The notes: generated by a model not told the origin, from the sequence alone. 64,000 nucleotides of DNA from Xanthomonas citri pv. mangiferaeindicae (GCA_002240395.1 CP016836.1:1029001-1093000), one strand, 5' to 3'. Counted from the first letter of the stretch, positions 9,701 to 17,868 are shown. Translations and numbers: made by a program.

Positions 9701-9762
9701 GATAGATTGCGCGCCCGCGCCGGCCCAGAGGCGGGCACCTCCCCCATCCCGACGCAATCCCC

Positions 9763-11799
9763 ATGCCCGCCCACCCCCTGCATCTCGCCCTGATGGCCGC
9801 CCTGTCGAGCGGCGCCGCCCACGCCCAATCGGTCGACACCACGATGGGCGCCCTGCATGTACACCAGGCCCGCGGGCAGCTGACCGCACACGAAGTGCTG
9901 ACCTCGGTCGACGTGCTCGGCGCCGAACGCATCGAAGACCAGACCGTGGCGCAGAGCTGGGAACTGCTCGGCCAGATGCCGGGCATGCAGCTCACCGAGA
10001 CCCGCCAGGGCGCCGAGTCGGGCAAGGTCAGCTTCCGTGCGTTCAATGGCGAGGGCTATCTCAACGCCATCAAGACCCTGATCGACGGCATCCCGAGCAA
10101 CGTCAACAGCGGCAACCAGCGCTTCATCGACATGCTGTTTCCGCTGGAGATCGACTACATCGAAGTCGTGCGCGGCACCAACGACCCGCGCTACGGCCTG
10201 CACAACATCGGCGGCAACATCAACTTCGGCACGCGTCAGGGCGGCACCTACACCGATGCCCGGCTGACCTACGGCAGCTTCGCCACCCGCCAGGCACAGC
10301 TCGCCGTGGGCCGCGAGCGGGGCGACGTCGCGCAGAACTACTTCGTCGGCGTCCAGGCCTCGGACGGCTATCGCGACCACGACCACTCGGACAAGTACGC
10401 ACTGGGCGGCAAATGGTTCTACGGCAGCCTCGAGGACGGCATGCGCATCGGCCTCACCGCACGTGCCTACCGCCACCAGGCCGACGAACCCGGCTTCATG
10501 ACCGCAGACGAACTGCAGGCCGCCCGCCGGCACTCGGCGCCGCGCAATGCCCATGACGGCGACGACCGCAGCATGCGCCAGTTCGGCCTGCACATGGACC
10601 TCGCCCTGACGGAAGCACTGGTGCTGGGCACCAAGCTCTACCACAACCGCTACCACGACGACCGCCGCATTACCTTCAGCGACGTGCCCACCGGCAACGC
10701 CCCGCGCCAACGCCGCGTCTGGGACGAAACGCAATCGGGCCTGCTCGCCACACTCACCTGGGCGGCCCACCCGGCCCTTACCCTCGAAGCCGGCGCGAAC
10801 CACGAGCAGCAGCACAACGGCTACGTGCGCGAACGCTTCGCCTACAGCCTGCCGACCGACTTCGAGGCCGCACCCGCACGCATCCAGAACGACGACCACC
10901 ACACCTTCAACAACGTAGGCGCGTACCTGCAGGCGATCTGGCAACCGGCCGCGTCCTTGAAGATCGTGCCGGCCTATCGCATCGACCGCTTCGACGGCGC
11001 CACCCAACTGCCCGGCGGCGTGCGCGCCCCATTGCAGGACTACGGCACGATCGGCCAGCCCAAGCTCAGCGTGGTCTACGGGCTCGATGCCGACACCAAC
11101 CTCTATGCCAACTGGGGCCGCACCTTCCAGGTGCTCACCGGCAGCACGTCACCGGCCTACCTCACGCCCGGGCAAGCAACGATGCGGCCCTCCACCAACA
11201 CCGGCATGGAGGCCGGCCTGCGCTTCAGCCCATTCGCCGGCACCCGTGGGCGCCTGGCGGTGTGGCAGCAGGATGCCGAGAACGAAATCTCCAACATGCC
11301 CGCCACCGGCACCACCGTGGTGCTGGGCAAGACCCGCCGACGCGGCGTGGATTTGCAGTTCGATGCGCAGATCGGCGAACACTGGACCCTGTGGGCCTCG
11401 CACGCCTACCAGGAGGCGAAGATCGAACGCGACGGCCGCGCACCGGGCGTGTCGATCGAGGGCAACGAAGTCGCCGCGACGCCCCGCACCATCAGCAACC
11501 TCGGCCTCGACTATCGCGCCACCGATGCGCTGCAGTTCGGGCTGCAAGGCCGGGCGCAAGGCGACTACTACCTCGAAGAGCGGAACCTCACCGACAAGTT
11601 CGGCGGCTTCGCAGTGCTGGATCTGAGCGCCAAGCTCCGGCTCACCCCGCGCACCAGCGTGGACGTGCAGCTCCGCAACGTCACCGGACGCGAGTACGTC
11701 TACGCCTGGTATGACAGCTTCTTCTGGGAAGAGGCCCGGCCCATGTTCTCGCCATCGGCGGGGCGGAGTGCGTTTGTATCGGTGACGGTGAGGCTGTAA
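9763..11799 (+). CDS. TonB-dependent receptor, possibly zinc-regulated
   Basis: A 678-residue outer-membrane receptor. It has a short signal peptide (HLALMAALSSGAAHAQ), a plug domain with RIEDQTVAQSWELLGQMPGMQ, IKTLIDGIPSNVNSG and YIEVVRGTNDPRYGLHNIGG, and a barrel to the C-terminus (AFVSVTVRL). It is monocistronic as far as can be seen; the next 480 bases hold only gene remnants. The Zur-like palindrome in its promoter region suggests expression under zinc starvation and a role in zinc or zincophore uptake, but the ligand is not shown by the protein sequence. It is only distantly similar to the receptor at 5957. Confidence 0.9.
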   Translation: MPAHPLHLALMAALSSGAAHAQSVDTTMGALHVHQARGQLTAHEVLTSVDVLGAERIEDQTVAQSWELLGQMPGMQLTETRQGAESGKVSFRAFNGEGYLNAIKTLIDGIPSNVNSGNQRFIDMLFPLEIDYIEVVRGTNDPRYGLHNIGGNINFGTRQGGTYTDARLTYGSFATRQAQLAVGRERGDVAQNYFVGVQASDGYRDHDHSDKYALGGKWFYGSLEDGMRIGLTARAYRHQADEPGFMTADELQAARRHSAPRNAHDGDDRSMRQFGLHMDLALTEALVLGTKLYHNRYHDDRRITFSDVPTGNAPRQRRVWDETQSGLLATLTWAAHPALTLEAGANHEQQHNGYVRERFAYSLPTDFEAAPARIQNDDHHTFNNVGAYLQAIWQPAASLKIVPAYRIDRFDGATQLPGGVRAPLQDYGTIGQPKLSVVYGLDADTNLYANWGRTFQVLTGSTSPAYLTPGQATMRPSTNTGMEAGLRFSPFAGTRGRLAVWQQDAENEISNMPATGTTVVLGKTRRRGVDLQFDAQIGEHWTLWASHAYQEAKIERDGRAPGVSIEGNEVAATPRTISNLGLDYRATDALQFGLQGRAQGDYYLEERNLTDKFGGFAVLDLSAKLRLTPRTSVDVQLRNVTGREYVYAWYDSFFWEEARPMFSPSAGRSAFVSVTVRL

Positions 11800-12282
11800 A
11801 GGAACGACGCACCTCGCAGCCTCAGCTGGCCGCGCGAACCGGGTGGGCGCGCGTGGTGCGTCTCGATACCGGACCTGAGCGCGCCGAACTCGTCGGCTGT
11901 GGACCTAGCCCCATCGGACAACCAGACTTTAGTCGCGCCGCTGATACTGTTCCTGGTCGCCACCGGCGACCACTGGTTGCGTCCGCGTGAGCTGCTGCGG
12001 TGGCTGCGGTGAGTGCATCTGTCGCTGTCCATGAAGGTCGTGCTAACCCGTCATATCGACGACCCAGCCTCGAAGCTGCAACAGCAGCTTGAACGCATCC
12101 AACAGTTGCCCAAGGCAAGACCGCGCATCGAGAGCGAAGTGCTCGACTGGTCGCTCGCACAATCTGGATTGCTGGTCGCAACGATCGCGGCCCGCAAACG
12201 CACATGGTCCGCATCGCGAGCCTCGTGCTTCATGGTCGATTGCCCCCGAATGCGCTCCGCCAATACGAGCCTGTTGGTCGAT
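11800..12282. other. Intergenic stretch without an intact gene
   Basis: Apart from the PepSY-like remnant (11881-12012) I see no supported gene. A 95-codon frame at 12013-12300 has no family resemblance and no ribosome site, and I do not call it. Confidence 0.6.
11881..12012 (+). pseudogene. Fragment of a PepSY-domain gene
   Basis: In one frame this stretch reads APLILFLVATGDHWLRPR and then ELLRWLR followed by a stop. It matches two separate parts of the PepSY protein at 8229-9629: the central LLVLFLVATG helix and the C-terminal RWVRPRVALLRWLR. The DNA of the last 20 or so bases (gcggtggctgcggtgagtgc) is identical to the end of the intact gene. The middle of the gene is deleted, so this is a remnant of a second PepSY gene following the second TonB receptor. 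Confidence 0.65.
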
Positions 12283-12708
12283 TCACGCGAAGCTGAATGA
12301 CAAGGAGCATCTCAAGCCTGCCAAGTTGGAGATCACCGAAGAAGGAAAAAAGCCACCCTCCTGCTCCTCCGAATTCTTGACTGGCCACAGAATATCGATC
12401 TCCAAGAACTCCGGCGCCACAGAGTCGCGAACACCAATCAATCGATCCAACCCGCCTAGCTCATCGAGAAGAAGAGGGATGACCTGATCTAACCTGACAT
12501 TCGGATCAAGAGCCAAAGAGAACCTAGCAAACGATCGCTTCAAAGTGGCCTTCACACCGGGCCTCATCGTACTTCCGCGAAGACCCTTCTCGCTCGCTCG
12601 AACACCAAGCAACTCTTCGACCCGCTCCGGAGGGCATTCAAGCCCGCGAAAGATCAAGGCGACTTCTTTGTGAGCTACCGTCGACAATGCAACTCCCCTT
12701 CTCTGCAC
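12283..12708 (-). CDS. DUF4279-like small protein
   Basis: A 141-residue soluble protein with the pattern VALIFRGLECPPERVEELLGV near the N-terminus and a series of alternating strands afterwards. The beginning (a strand, then a helix ending in LLG and a basic Gly-rich turn) resembles DUF4279 proteins, which occur in accessory regions and in toxin/immunity neighbourhoods. No signal peptide or membrane segment is present. Another likely DUF4279 member lies at 14577-15002. Function is unknown; the family assignment is by pattern and moderately secure. Confidence 0.55.
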   Translation of the reverse strand: MQRRGVALSTVAHKEVALIFRGLECPPERVEELLGVRASEKGLRGSTMRPGVKATLKRSFARFSLALDPNVRLDQVIPLLLDELGGLDRLIGVRDSVAPEFLEIDILWPVKNSEEQEGGFFPSSVISNLAGLRCSLSFSFA

Positions 12709-12901
12709 CCGCCCCCATCCCGCAGCCAGTTACGTTCAGCAAGCGGCCTCCGCCAGGCGAAAGCACGACGCTTTCCTTCATGGCCATCTTTCATCCTGCC
12801 AAAGCCGACACCAAATAGATCACGGCCGCATCAGAACACGAGACTACTCCAGCACAGTCGGATCGCTTTCGACTCTCCGAGAATGATGAAATGGCCACAC
12901 A

Positions 12902-13849
12902 CTAGGGCCTGTTCTGCAGACAGACATTAGGCGGGGCGGTCAGCTTCGGCGACATGCCGAAATGAGCATCAAAGATCTTCCTCACCCAACGATCAGCTTC
13001 GGCGATCTCCTCCTCGCTATGGGGAAACGCCGGCCTCATCAGAAGGTTGTCGAGGTAGCTGGCGAATCCATCCGCGGCCCCCATCCTGAGAAGACGATTC
13101 ATCTTGTAGATCGTGAGCTGATCGCCAGCGGTGATCTGAAAAGGAAGGCCTCGCTCTTCGACGAGCGTAAGGTCGGCCACTCTCAGGACCTCGACGATCC
13201 GCCAATCCCCTCTCGACAAGGCGGCCTCGACGTACTTGGGCGCACGATCTGCGTAGTCCCGATGCTCCTGCGCCGTCCAGGGCCTTTGCAGTACGAAGTT
13301 GGAATTGACGTAGCAAATCTGCGCGTCCAGGTCGCCCAACTCTGCTGCGCGCATTGTGCGCTCGAAGTTCCTCTGCTCGGCCTCGCTTGGGCCCAGGGAG
13401 ACGCACGACGACAACTGCGCTTGGTCAGCCGGCGCGGCGGCCCGTATGAGCGCCATCCGTCGCTCGCAGAAGGCTGCAACATCCGGATAGTCCACCTCGT
13501 TCACGCTATTACAAAGGCCAACCTGATGCTCCGCCAGCGCAATCCTCCGCATCGCCATGACGCATTGATTCGCATCCTGGAAATCCTGCGTGGCGGACCG
13601 TTTGAGGTTGGCGAAAGCGGTGTCAGGCGCAGCAGGCCTTGAAGTGACGGGCAACGGCAAGGCGGTTTCTGCGCCAGCATCATTGACGCCAGCAGACGAG
13701 ATTGATTCTCTGGAGGGCAGCGCCTGATCTACAGCAGCGGCATTCAGCGACGCCGGTGCCAACAGGCTGCGGTACAGAAGCGCAGCAGCTGTTAACGCCA
13801 GCGCCAAGACCATTACGACACTTGGGAGACGGCGATCAGGCATTTTCAT
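12902..13849 (-). CDS. Hypothetical exported or membrane-anchored protein
   Basis: A 315-residue protein with one N-terminal hydrophobic helix (about residues 9-28, PSVVMVLALALTAAALLYRS) followed by an Ala/Ser/Pro-rich linker and a helical soluble domain from about residue 80. Several conserved-looking cysteines occur (NQCVMAM, VGLCNSV, AAFCERR, QLSSCVSL, AQICYV, NVCLQN), consistent with disulfides in the periplasm. SEL1-like spacing (AAELGDLDAQICYV) appears in the middle. I do not recognise a named family. It stands alone, with a lipoprotein-like gene starting divergently at 14013. Confidence 0.6.
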   Translation of the reverse strand: MKMPDRRLPSVVMVLALALTAAALLYRSLLAPASLNAAAVDQALPSRESISSAGVNDAGAETALPLPVTSRPAAPDTAFANLKRSATQDFQDANQCVMAMRRIALAEHQVGLCNSVNEVDYPDVAAFCERRMALIRAAAPADQAQLSSCVSLGPSEAEQRNFERTMRAAELGDLDAQICYVNSNFVLQRPWTAQEHRDYADRAPKYVEAALSRGDWRIVEVLRVADLTLVEERGLPFQITAGDQLTIYKMNRLLRMGAADGFASYLDNLLMRPAFPHSEEEIAEADRWVRKIFDAHFGMSPKLTAPPNVCLQNRP

Positions 13850-14012
13850 GGACGCTCATTGGAGGGCGAGCGCAGTGCCTGCTACGTTCTGAACAGCAGC
13901 CCGCTCGACCGGCATCATCAACGACGGGCAGTAAGCGTACAAGGGTGCACATGGTCGACATCGCTGCTCATAAGACAGACCTGGCTTGCGCAAGCCGCAT
14001 TGAGATCTTGCC

Positions 14013-14459
14013 ATGAAGCGGCGCCGATATGACCCGCGAATCCTCGCGATCGCGCTATGCGCGATGGCTGTGCAGCCCGGCTGTCGCCTCGAGCATCAGG
14101 CCGACATTGCCAACGTTCGGCTCGCACGCACCCCGCCCACGGACGAACCCCTTATCTATGCCCTCGCACCTCTTCGGGGCACGGTCACAGTGAGCCACGG
14201 ATGCCTGAGCCTGAAATCCACCGATCGAGGCACCGTCGTACTCGTCTATCCGCACGACTACCGGCTGGGAACCGTGAACGGAAAGCTGAGCGTGCTCGAT
14301 TCTGACGGTGGAGCGGCTCTGACCGCCGGCCGCACGGTCGAGATCGGCGGCGCATTGCTGGATGCTGAGCCGGCGGCGAGGACGTTGACCAAGGAGGACA
14401 GAGAGCACTGCAAAGGCCCCTTCTTTCTCGTGCTGCCACAGCCTGCCAGATATCTGTGA
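14013..14459 (+). CDS. Hypothetical small lipoprotein-like protein
   Basis: A 148-residue protein with a basic start (MKRRRYDPR), a hydrophobic segment (ILAIALCAMAVQ) and a PGC motif at about residue 24 that could serve as a weak lipobox (AVQPGC). The rest looks like a beta-rich domain with GTVTVSHGCLSL and GTVVLVYPHDYRLG. I know no named family; similar short proteins are common orphan genes in Lysobacter-type genomes. The start has no strong ribosome site. Confidence 0.5.
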   Translation: MKRRRYDPRILAIALCAMAVQPGCRLEHQADIANVRLARTPPTDEPLIYALAPLRGTVTVSHGCLSLKSTDRGTVVLVYPHDYRLGTVNGKLSVLDSDGGAALTAGRTVEIGGALLDAEPAARTLTKEDREHCKGPFFLVLPQPARYL

Positions 14460-14576
14460 TCCAAAGCCGAATACCGCACGGCGATCGGCGTTCGAACTGT
14501 GGGCCGACGCATGATTCGACGCCACGGCAGCTTGCCCGTCATAGCGTTGCTAATGCTCCATTCGCGTCTACGCCCC

Positions 14577-15002
14577 CTACGCCTCCTCACCACCATAAAA
14601 GTCCAACTTGAGCCCCACTGACACGGCCCCTAGCGCAGCAAGGACCTCGGCCGTGAAGTAGACGAGCATGTTGCTCTCCGAGTAGATGCCCACGAGAAAG
14701 AAGCACTCGCCTTTCGTGCGAACCAGTTCCTTGACCTGTCCCAATGGCAGTTGCGCAAGCGAGCGCTGAAGAAGCTCTACCAAAGGCGCCTCCTCCGCTG
14801 AAGCAACCCCTCCGGAAATGTCAAAACTGACCTCAGTGGTTGCGTACGTCCCGCCGAGGCTTTTCCCTGCCCTGGTAACCCGCGCTTCTCCAGCGGACCT
14901 CGCATACCTGACCGGGAACGCAAAGTTCGACCCGATCGCATCGGCCGAGATCTCGGGATGGGACACATGAAAGCTCAATCGATAGCTACTTGGTGCCGTC
15001 AT
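14577..15002 (-). CDS. DUF4279-like protein
   Basis: A 141-residue protein beginning with YRLSFHVSHPEISADAIGSN and ending in the strand VGLKLDFYGG. The SFxVSHPxIs pattern, the central loop and the C-terminal LxLDFY strand are typical of DUF4279 as I know it. No signal peptide or membrane helix. It is the second probable member of the family within 2.5 kb, in a stretch otherwise made of orphans and a broken gene. Confidence 0.65.
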   Translation of the reverse strand: MTAPSSYRLSFHVSHPEISADAIGSNFAFPVRYARSAGEARVTRAGKSLGGTYATTEVSFDISGGVASAEEAPLVELLQRSLAQLPLGQVKELVRTKGECFFLVGIYSESNMLVYFTAEVLAALGAVSVGLKLDFYGGEEA

Positions 15003-15183
15003 GACTTCAAGTCCTCAAGCGTCCCTTGCCGCGCCCATCCAGCACCTGCGTTTACACCCAAGGCCTAGCCAGCGCAACGCCAAACCAAGTCACCTGAGGA
15101 TTGCTTATTGATGACCGATCCAACAGGATCCTGCTAAAGCGCATACGGAAATATCAACGCCCACCGGCATTAATGACCCAAAC

Positions 15184-15436
15184 TTGATAGACCTGCTCAC
15201 GCACGATCCCACGTCTGATGAGATCGCACTCATCAGGATCGAAGGGCGCAAATGGTCATCCGCGCCGGAGCAGGCAGATCAGCTCAGGAAGATCAATGCC
15301 TACCTGCACCTCATCGAAGGCGGCGACCCGGTGCGGCGCTGCCCCCAGGCTGCGGGGAAGCCTGTACGGACGCAGCTTGACTGCAACCCACGCGCCCGAC
15401 GACGAGGCGAAGCACCTCATTAAGGAAGTGCAGTAA
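15184..15436 (+). pseudogene. Frameshifted DUF6572-like gene
   Basis: The first frame reads MIDLLTHDPTSDEIALIRIE and continues through KINAYLHLIEGGD to KPVRTQLDC, which matches the usual course of the short DUF6572 family (VIDLVTHDP...KINTYL...IQLDC). At the CCC run at 15387-15389 the frame is lost; removing one C restores NHAPDDEAKHLIKEVQ and a stop at 15436. The start would be a TTG. Either a recent single-base insertion or an assembly error. Confidence 0.6.
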
Positions 15437-15583
15437 CGTCTGCGCCGCGGGGTACCCCCTTGCAATCACGTCGTCGCCGATGCAAGCCAGCGCGCTTGGC
15501 TGGTCACTTCGCGGCAGTTGCGCAATCTGCGTCGCAGCCAGTCCTCGACAAGGCTAGCACCAACGCAGGGCGCCGCCAGGCCC

Positions 15584-15748
15584 CTACCCCTCACCCGCCT
15601 CCCGCTGACGCTGCCGCTCGAGCGCGTCCTTCTTCTCTTGCTCGTCCTTCTTCGCCTGGTCGTGGTGCCACTTGATGGCGTAGAACATGCCGACGCCGAG
15701 GACGACGACCTTGAAGATGATGAAGACGATGGGGAACCAGTCGTACAT
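15584..15748 (-). CDS. Small single-pass membrane protein with charged tail
   Basis: A 54-residue protein: a hydrophobic helix (MYDWFPIVFIIFKVVVLGVG) followed by a highly charged, probably coiled tail rich in Lys, Glu and Gln (AIKWHHDQAKKDEQEKKDAL). The start at 15748 is chosen because the membrane helix begins there; the frame extends upstream without similarity. Such short anchors with a charged cytoplasmic helix are widespread in xanthomonads, without known function. A TGCGACAAAC palindrome lies about 120 bases upstream. Confidence 0.65.
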   Translation of the reverse strand: MYDWFPIVFIIFKVVVLGVGMFYAIKWHHDQAKKDEQEKKDALERQRQREAGEG

Positions 15749-15835
15749 GGGAGGATGTCCAGGTCTCGACGCCACTTGTCGTGAGGCGCGGAGTTGGCCT
15801 CGCAACGCCGCGTGGGCGGGGCAGTGGTATCGCAA

Positions 15836-16189
15836 GGTTGTATTTTAGGCCTCCCGTCTCGCCGCTCCGCGCGACAGTTTGTCGCACCTACCAAGCGATG
15901 AGGCGCGCGTTCATCGGGACGCGCGCATGCGCGTGCACTGCATACGCGGCAGCTGCGAGCGTCACCTCGGAGGCGCTTCTCCACGACGAGCCCGTGCCCC
16001 CACCCGGCGCACTGGGTGCGCCGACCGCCTCGGCACCTGCGGGAGGCGGTGATCCCCCAGCGATCAGCCGCTCCAAATAAAATGAGACCGCGTCGTCAAT
16101 GCGCGCCTGCCCGCCTTTCCCCAGAAGCAGCCTCGCCCGCCAGATCGTTGTAGGATCCGTAAGCGCCTCACGCCGAAGGGATTTCTGCG
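15836..16189. other. Intergenic stretch
   Basis: No supported gene. It holds the inverted repeat at 15870-15886 and the sequence leading to the first GntR-like regulator. Confidence 0.6.
15870..15886. promoter_or_regulatory. Second copy of the TGCGACAAAC-type inverted repeat
   Basis: CGCGACAGTTTGTCGCA; its core is GCGACA-GTT-TGTCGC. Read on the minus strand it differs from the site at 5398-5414 at only 2 of 17 positions. It lies about 120 bases upstream of the small membrane protein gene (15748, minus strand). Confidence 0.4.
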
Positions 16190-16807
16190 ATGAACGCGGA
16201 TTCGAAAAGGATCTACCTGCATCGGACGCTCAAGCGCGCGCTGCGCGCCGGCCGATACGCGCCGGGCGAACACCTGGACGTGGCGGCACTCGCGGACGAG
16301 CACGGGGTCAGCGGCGCCCCGATCCGTATCGCGCTGCATCAGCTGCTGGGCGAGGGCCTGATCGAGGACCAACAGCGCGAAGGCCTGCATGTGCCGCTGC
16401 TCGACGAGGAGGAACTGCGCCAGCGCTACGAGTGGATGCGGCGTCTGACGATGATGGCCTGTGAGCCCCCCACGCGGCCCTGCGCCTCAGCCACGCCGAT
16501 CTCCACTGCGCGCACGCCGGACATCGCAACGCAGACCTGGCAGCTGTTCGACAGCATTGCCGAGCAGGCGGACCTGAAGGACCTGCGCACCGCAATCCAG
16601 CAGACGAACGACCAGCTGGCGCCCATCCGGCACGCCAAGCTGAACCTGATCCCCAACGCTGCAAGCGAGCTTGCCGAGCTGGTTCGGCTTTGGCAGAAAC
16701 ATGATCTGGCAAACCTGCAGGCCGAACTGCACGTCTACTTCGAGCGCCGCAAGATGCTGGTAACGCGCATCGCGACGATCCTGCGGGCGCGCCATGCGCA
16801 GCGGTAG
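16190..16807 (+). CDS. GntR-like transcriptional regulator, lasso-locus regulator 1
   Basis: A 205-residue protein with an N-terminal winged-helix of GntR type: LKRALRAGRYAPGEHLDVAA, LADEHGVSGAPIRIALHQLL and GLIEDQQREGLHVPLL (residues about 10-70). The C-terminal part is all-helical, like a shortened FadR-type ligand domain, but lacks an obvious metal site. It is a paralogue of the next gene: both share the TNDQLAPxRHAK segment and overall length. Being directly upstream of the lasso precursor, it probably controls that locus. No DNA site is known. The effector is unknown. Confidence 0.8.
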   Translation: MNADSKRIYLHRTLKRALRAGRYAPGEHLDVAALADEHGVSGAPIRIALHQLLGEGLIEDQQREGLHVPLLDEEELRQRYEWMRRLTMMACEPPTRPCASATPISTARTPDIATQTWQLFDSIAEQADLKDLRTAIQQTNDQLAPIRHAKLNLIPNAASELAELVRLWQKHDLANLQAELHVYFERRKMLVTRIATILRARHAQR

Positions 16808-16891
16808 CGGCTTGTCGCAGATCGCGCTGACGACGAGTTGTCATAGGCCGCCACAGAACGTCCTTTTTTTTTGCCGAAACGGAGTTCCGCC

Positions 16892-17515
16892 ATGGACGCG
16901 GTTGCCACGAATCGCACCTTTCTATTCGACCACATCCAACGCGCGTTGCGGGAAGGCCGCTACCTGCCTGGGGAATGGATCGATCCCGTCGCACTGGCGC
17001 GTGAGTTCAACACCAGCGTCATGCCTGTTCAACACGCGCTGCATCAGCTGGCAGGCGCTGGCTTGATCGTGATGCATCCGCGTGGCGACTTCCATGTGCC
17101 GATGCTCTTCGAGCCCAACCTGGAAGAACGCTACCACTGGATGAAGAGCCTGCTGCTCGAGGCGATTGACCGAGGCGGCACGGCCCCACCGGCGGCGGAA
17201 CTGCCCGCGGTTCCAGACCCCCAGAACACCCCAAATGCCGCCTGGCGGCTATTCGACGCCATTGCGAATGCCACCGCGTCCGCGCACTTGAACACTGCAA
17301 TCAAACGCACCAACGACCAGCTCGCCCCGGTGCGCCATGCCAAGCAGGCCTTGCTCGACGACGCCCACGACGAAATGGCCACGTTGTACGAGCATTGGGC
17401 AGCGCGGGATCTCGCGTCACTCAAAGCCGGCGTGCGCACCTACCATCGCCGGCGCATCGCGATGGTGCCGCAGATCGTGCTGCATCTGGGAAAGAAGGCG
17501 GCGAGCGCCCGCTGA
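16892..17515 (+). CDS. GntR-like transcriptional regulator, lasso-locus regulator 2
   Basis: A 207-residue paralogue of the preceding gene, with the same GntR winged helix (HIQRALREGRYLPGEWIDPV, ALAREFNTSVMPVQHALHQL, GLIVMHPRGDFHVPML) and helical C-terminal domain (IKRTNDQLAPVRHAKQALL). The start at 16892 has GGAG 7 bases upstream; an upstream in-frame start at 16871 is less likely. A run of nine T lies between the two regulator genes. It ends 163 bases before the lasso precursor. The pair looks like a tandem duplication that has diverged considerably, so they may respond to different signals or form heterodimers; that is inference. Confidence 0.8.
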   Translation: MDAVATNRTFLFDHIQRALREGRYLPGEWIDPVALAREFNTSVMPVQHALHQLAGAGLIVMHPRGDFHVPMLFEPNLEERYHWMKSLLLEAIDRGGTAPPAAELPAVPDPQNTPNAAWRLFDAIANATASAHLNTAIKRTNDQLAPVRHAKQALLDDAHDEMATLYEHWAARDLASLKAGVRTYHRRRIAMVPQIVLHLGKKAASAR

Positions 17516-17607
17516 CGGGCCGACAACAGGCAAACAGATGAACACGGGGCGTTCGCGACCGCTGTCACAAACCCGCACATATCACCTCGTGAGCACCTAA
17601 TAATCAT

Positions 17608-17637
17608 TTGATAAGCATCGCGGCCGGTTCCTACGTT
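17608..17637 (+). promoter_or_regulatory. Candidate promoter of the lasso precursor gene
   Basis: TTGATA (17608-17613) and TACGTT (17632-17637) are 18 bases apart and end 41 bases before the precursor start. The -35-like box is good and the -10-like box weak. The surrounding stretch (ctaataatcatttgataagc) is locally AT-rich. Confidence 0.35.
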
Positions 17638-17678
17638 GGCGCTGCCATGGATGTCCATGGCGTCACGAGGAGCGAACC

Positions 17679-17822
17679 ATGAACAGCAACGACAACACCC
17701 GCACCCAGGTACAGGACGACGTGATCGAGCTCGGCGTTGCGAGCGTCGAGACGCAGGGCTTTCCGGGCATGCCCACCGAAGGCGTGAACCTGCGTATCGC
17801 ACCGGGCATTTCGGAAGAGTGA
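17679..17822 (+). CDS. Lasso peptide precursor
   Basis: A 47-residue precursor with an excellent ribosome site (GAGGAG, 6 bases before ATG). The 26-residue leader ends in DDVIELGVASVETQ, matching the proteobacterial lasso leader pattern in which Thr occupies position -2 before the cleavage site. Cleavage after Gln26 gives a 21-residue core starting GFPGMPTEG. Gly1 can form an isopeptide bond with Glu8, giving an eight-residue ring; the loop and tail read GVNLRIAPGISEE. The core has two consecutive Glu residues at the end and no aromatic residue other than Phe2. Genes B and C follow on the same strand and a matching isopeptidase lies downstream, so processing, threading and later hydrolysis are all encoded here. 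The topology is predicted, not shown. Confidence 0.93.
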   Translation: MNSNDNTRTQVQDDVIELGVASVETQGFPGMPTEGVNLRIAPGISEE

Positions 17823-17828
17823 CCGAAC

Positions 17829-17850
17829 GGGCGCACCGAAAGGTGCGCCC
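17829..17850 (+). promoter_or_regulatory. Stem-loop between lasso precursor and B gene
   Basis: GGGCGCACC and GGTGCGCCC form a perfect 9-base stem with a GAAA tetraloop, 7 bases after the precursor stop. No T-run follows (next bases ACGGCC), so it looks like an attenuator or mRNA-stabilising hairpin that keeps precursor expression above that of the B and C enzymes. Confidence 0.75.
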
Positions 17851-17868
17851 ACGGCCGGGACACCACCG

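Noticed and set aside
7755..10046. A 763-codon minus-strand frame
   Set aside because: It lies across three recognisable plus-strand genes and shows only low-complexity Arg/Gly/Ala content.
12013..12300. Possible 95-residue protein after the PepSY fragment
   Set aside because: No ribosome site, no resemblance to a family, and it begins at the pseudogene end.
16846..16875. Intrinsic terminator between the two GntR-like genes
   Set aside because: There is a run of nine T, but no stable stem directly precedes it.
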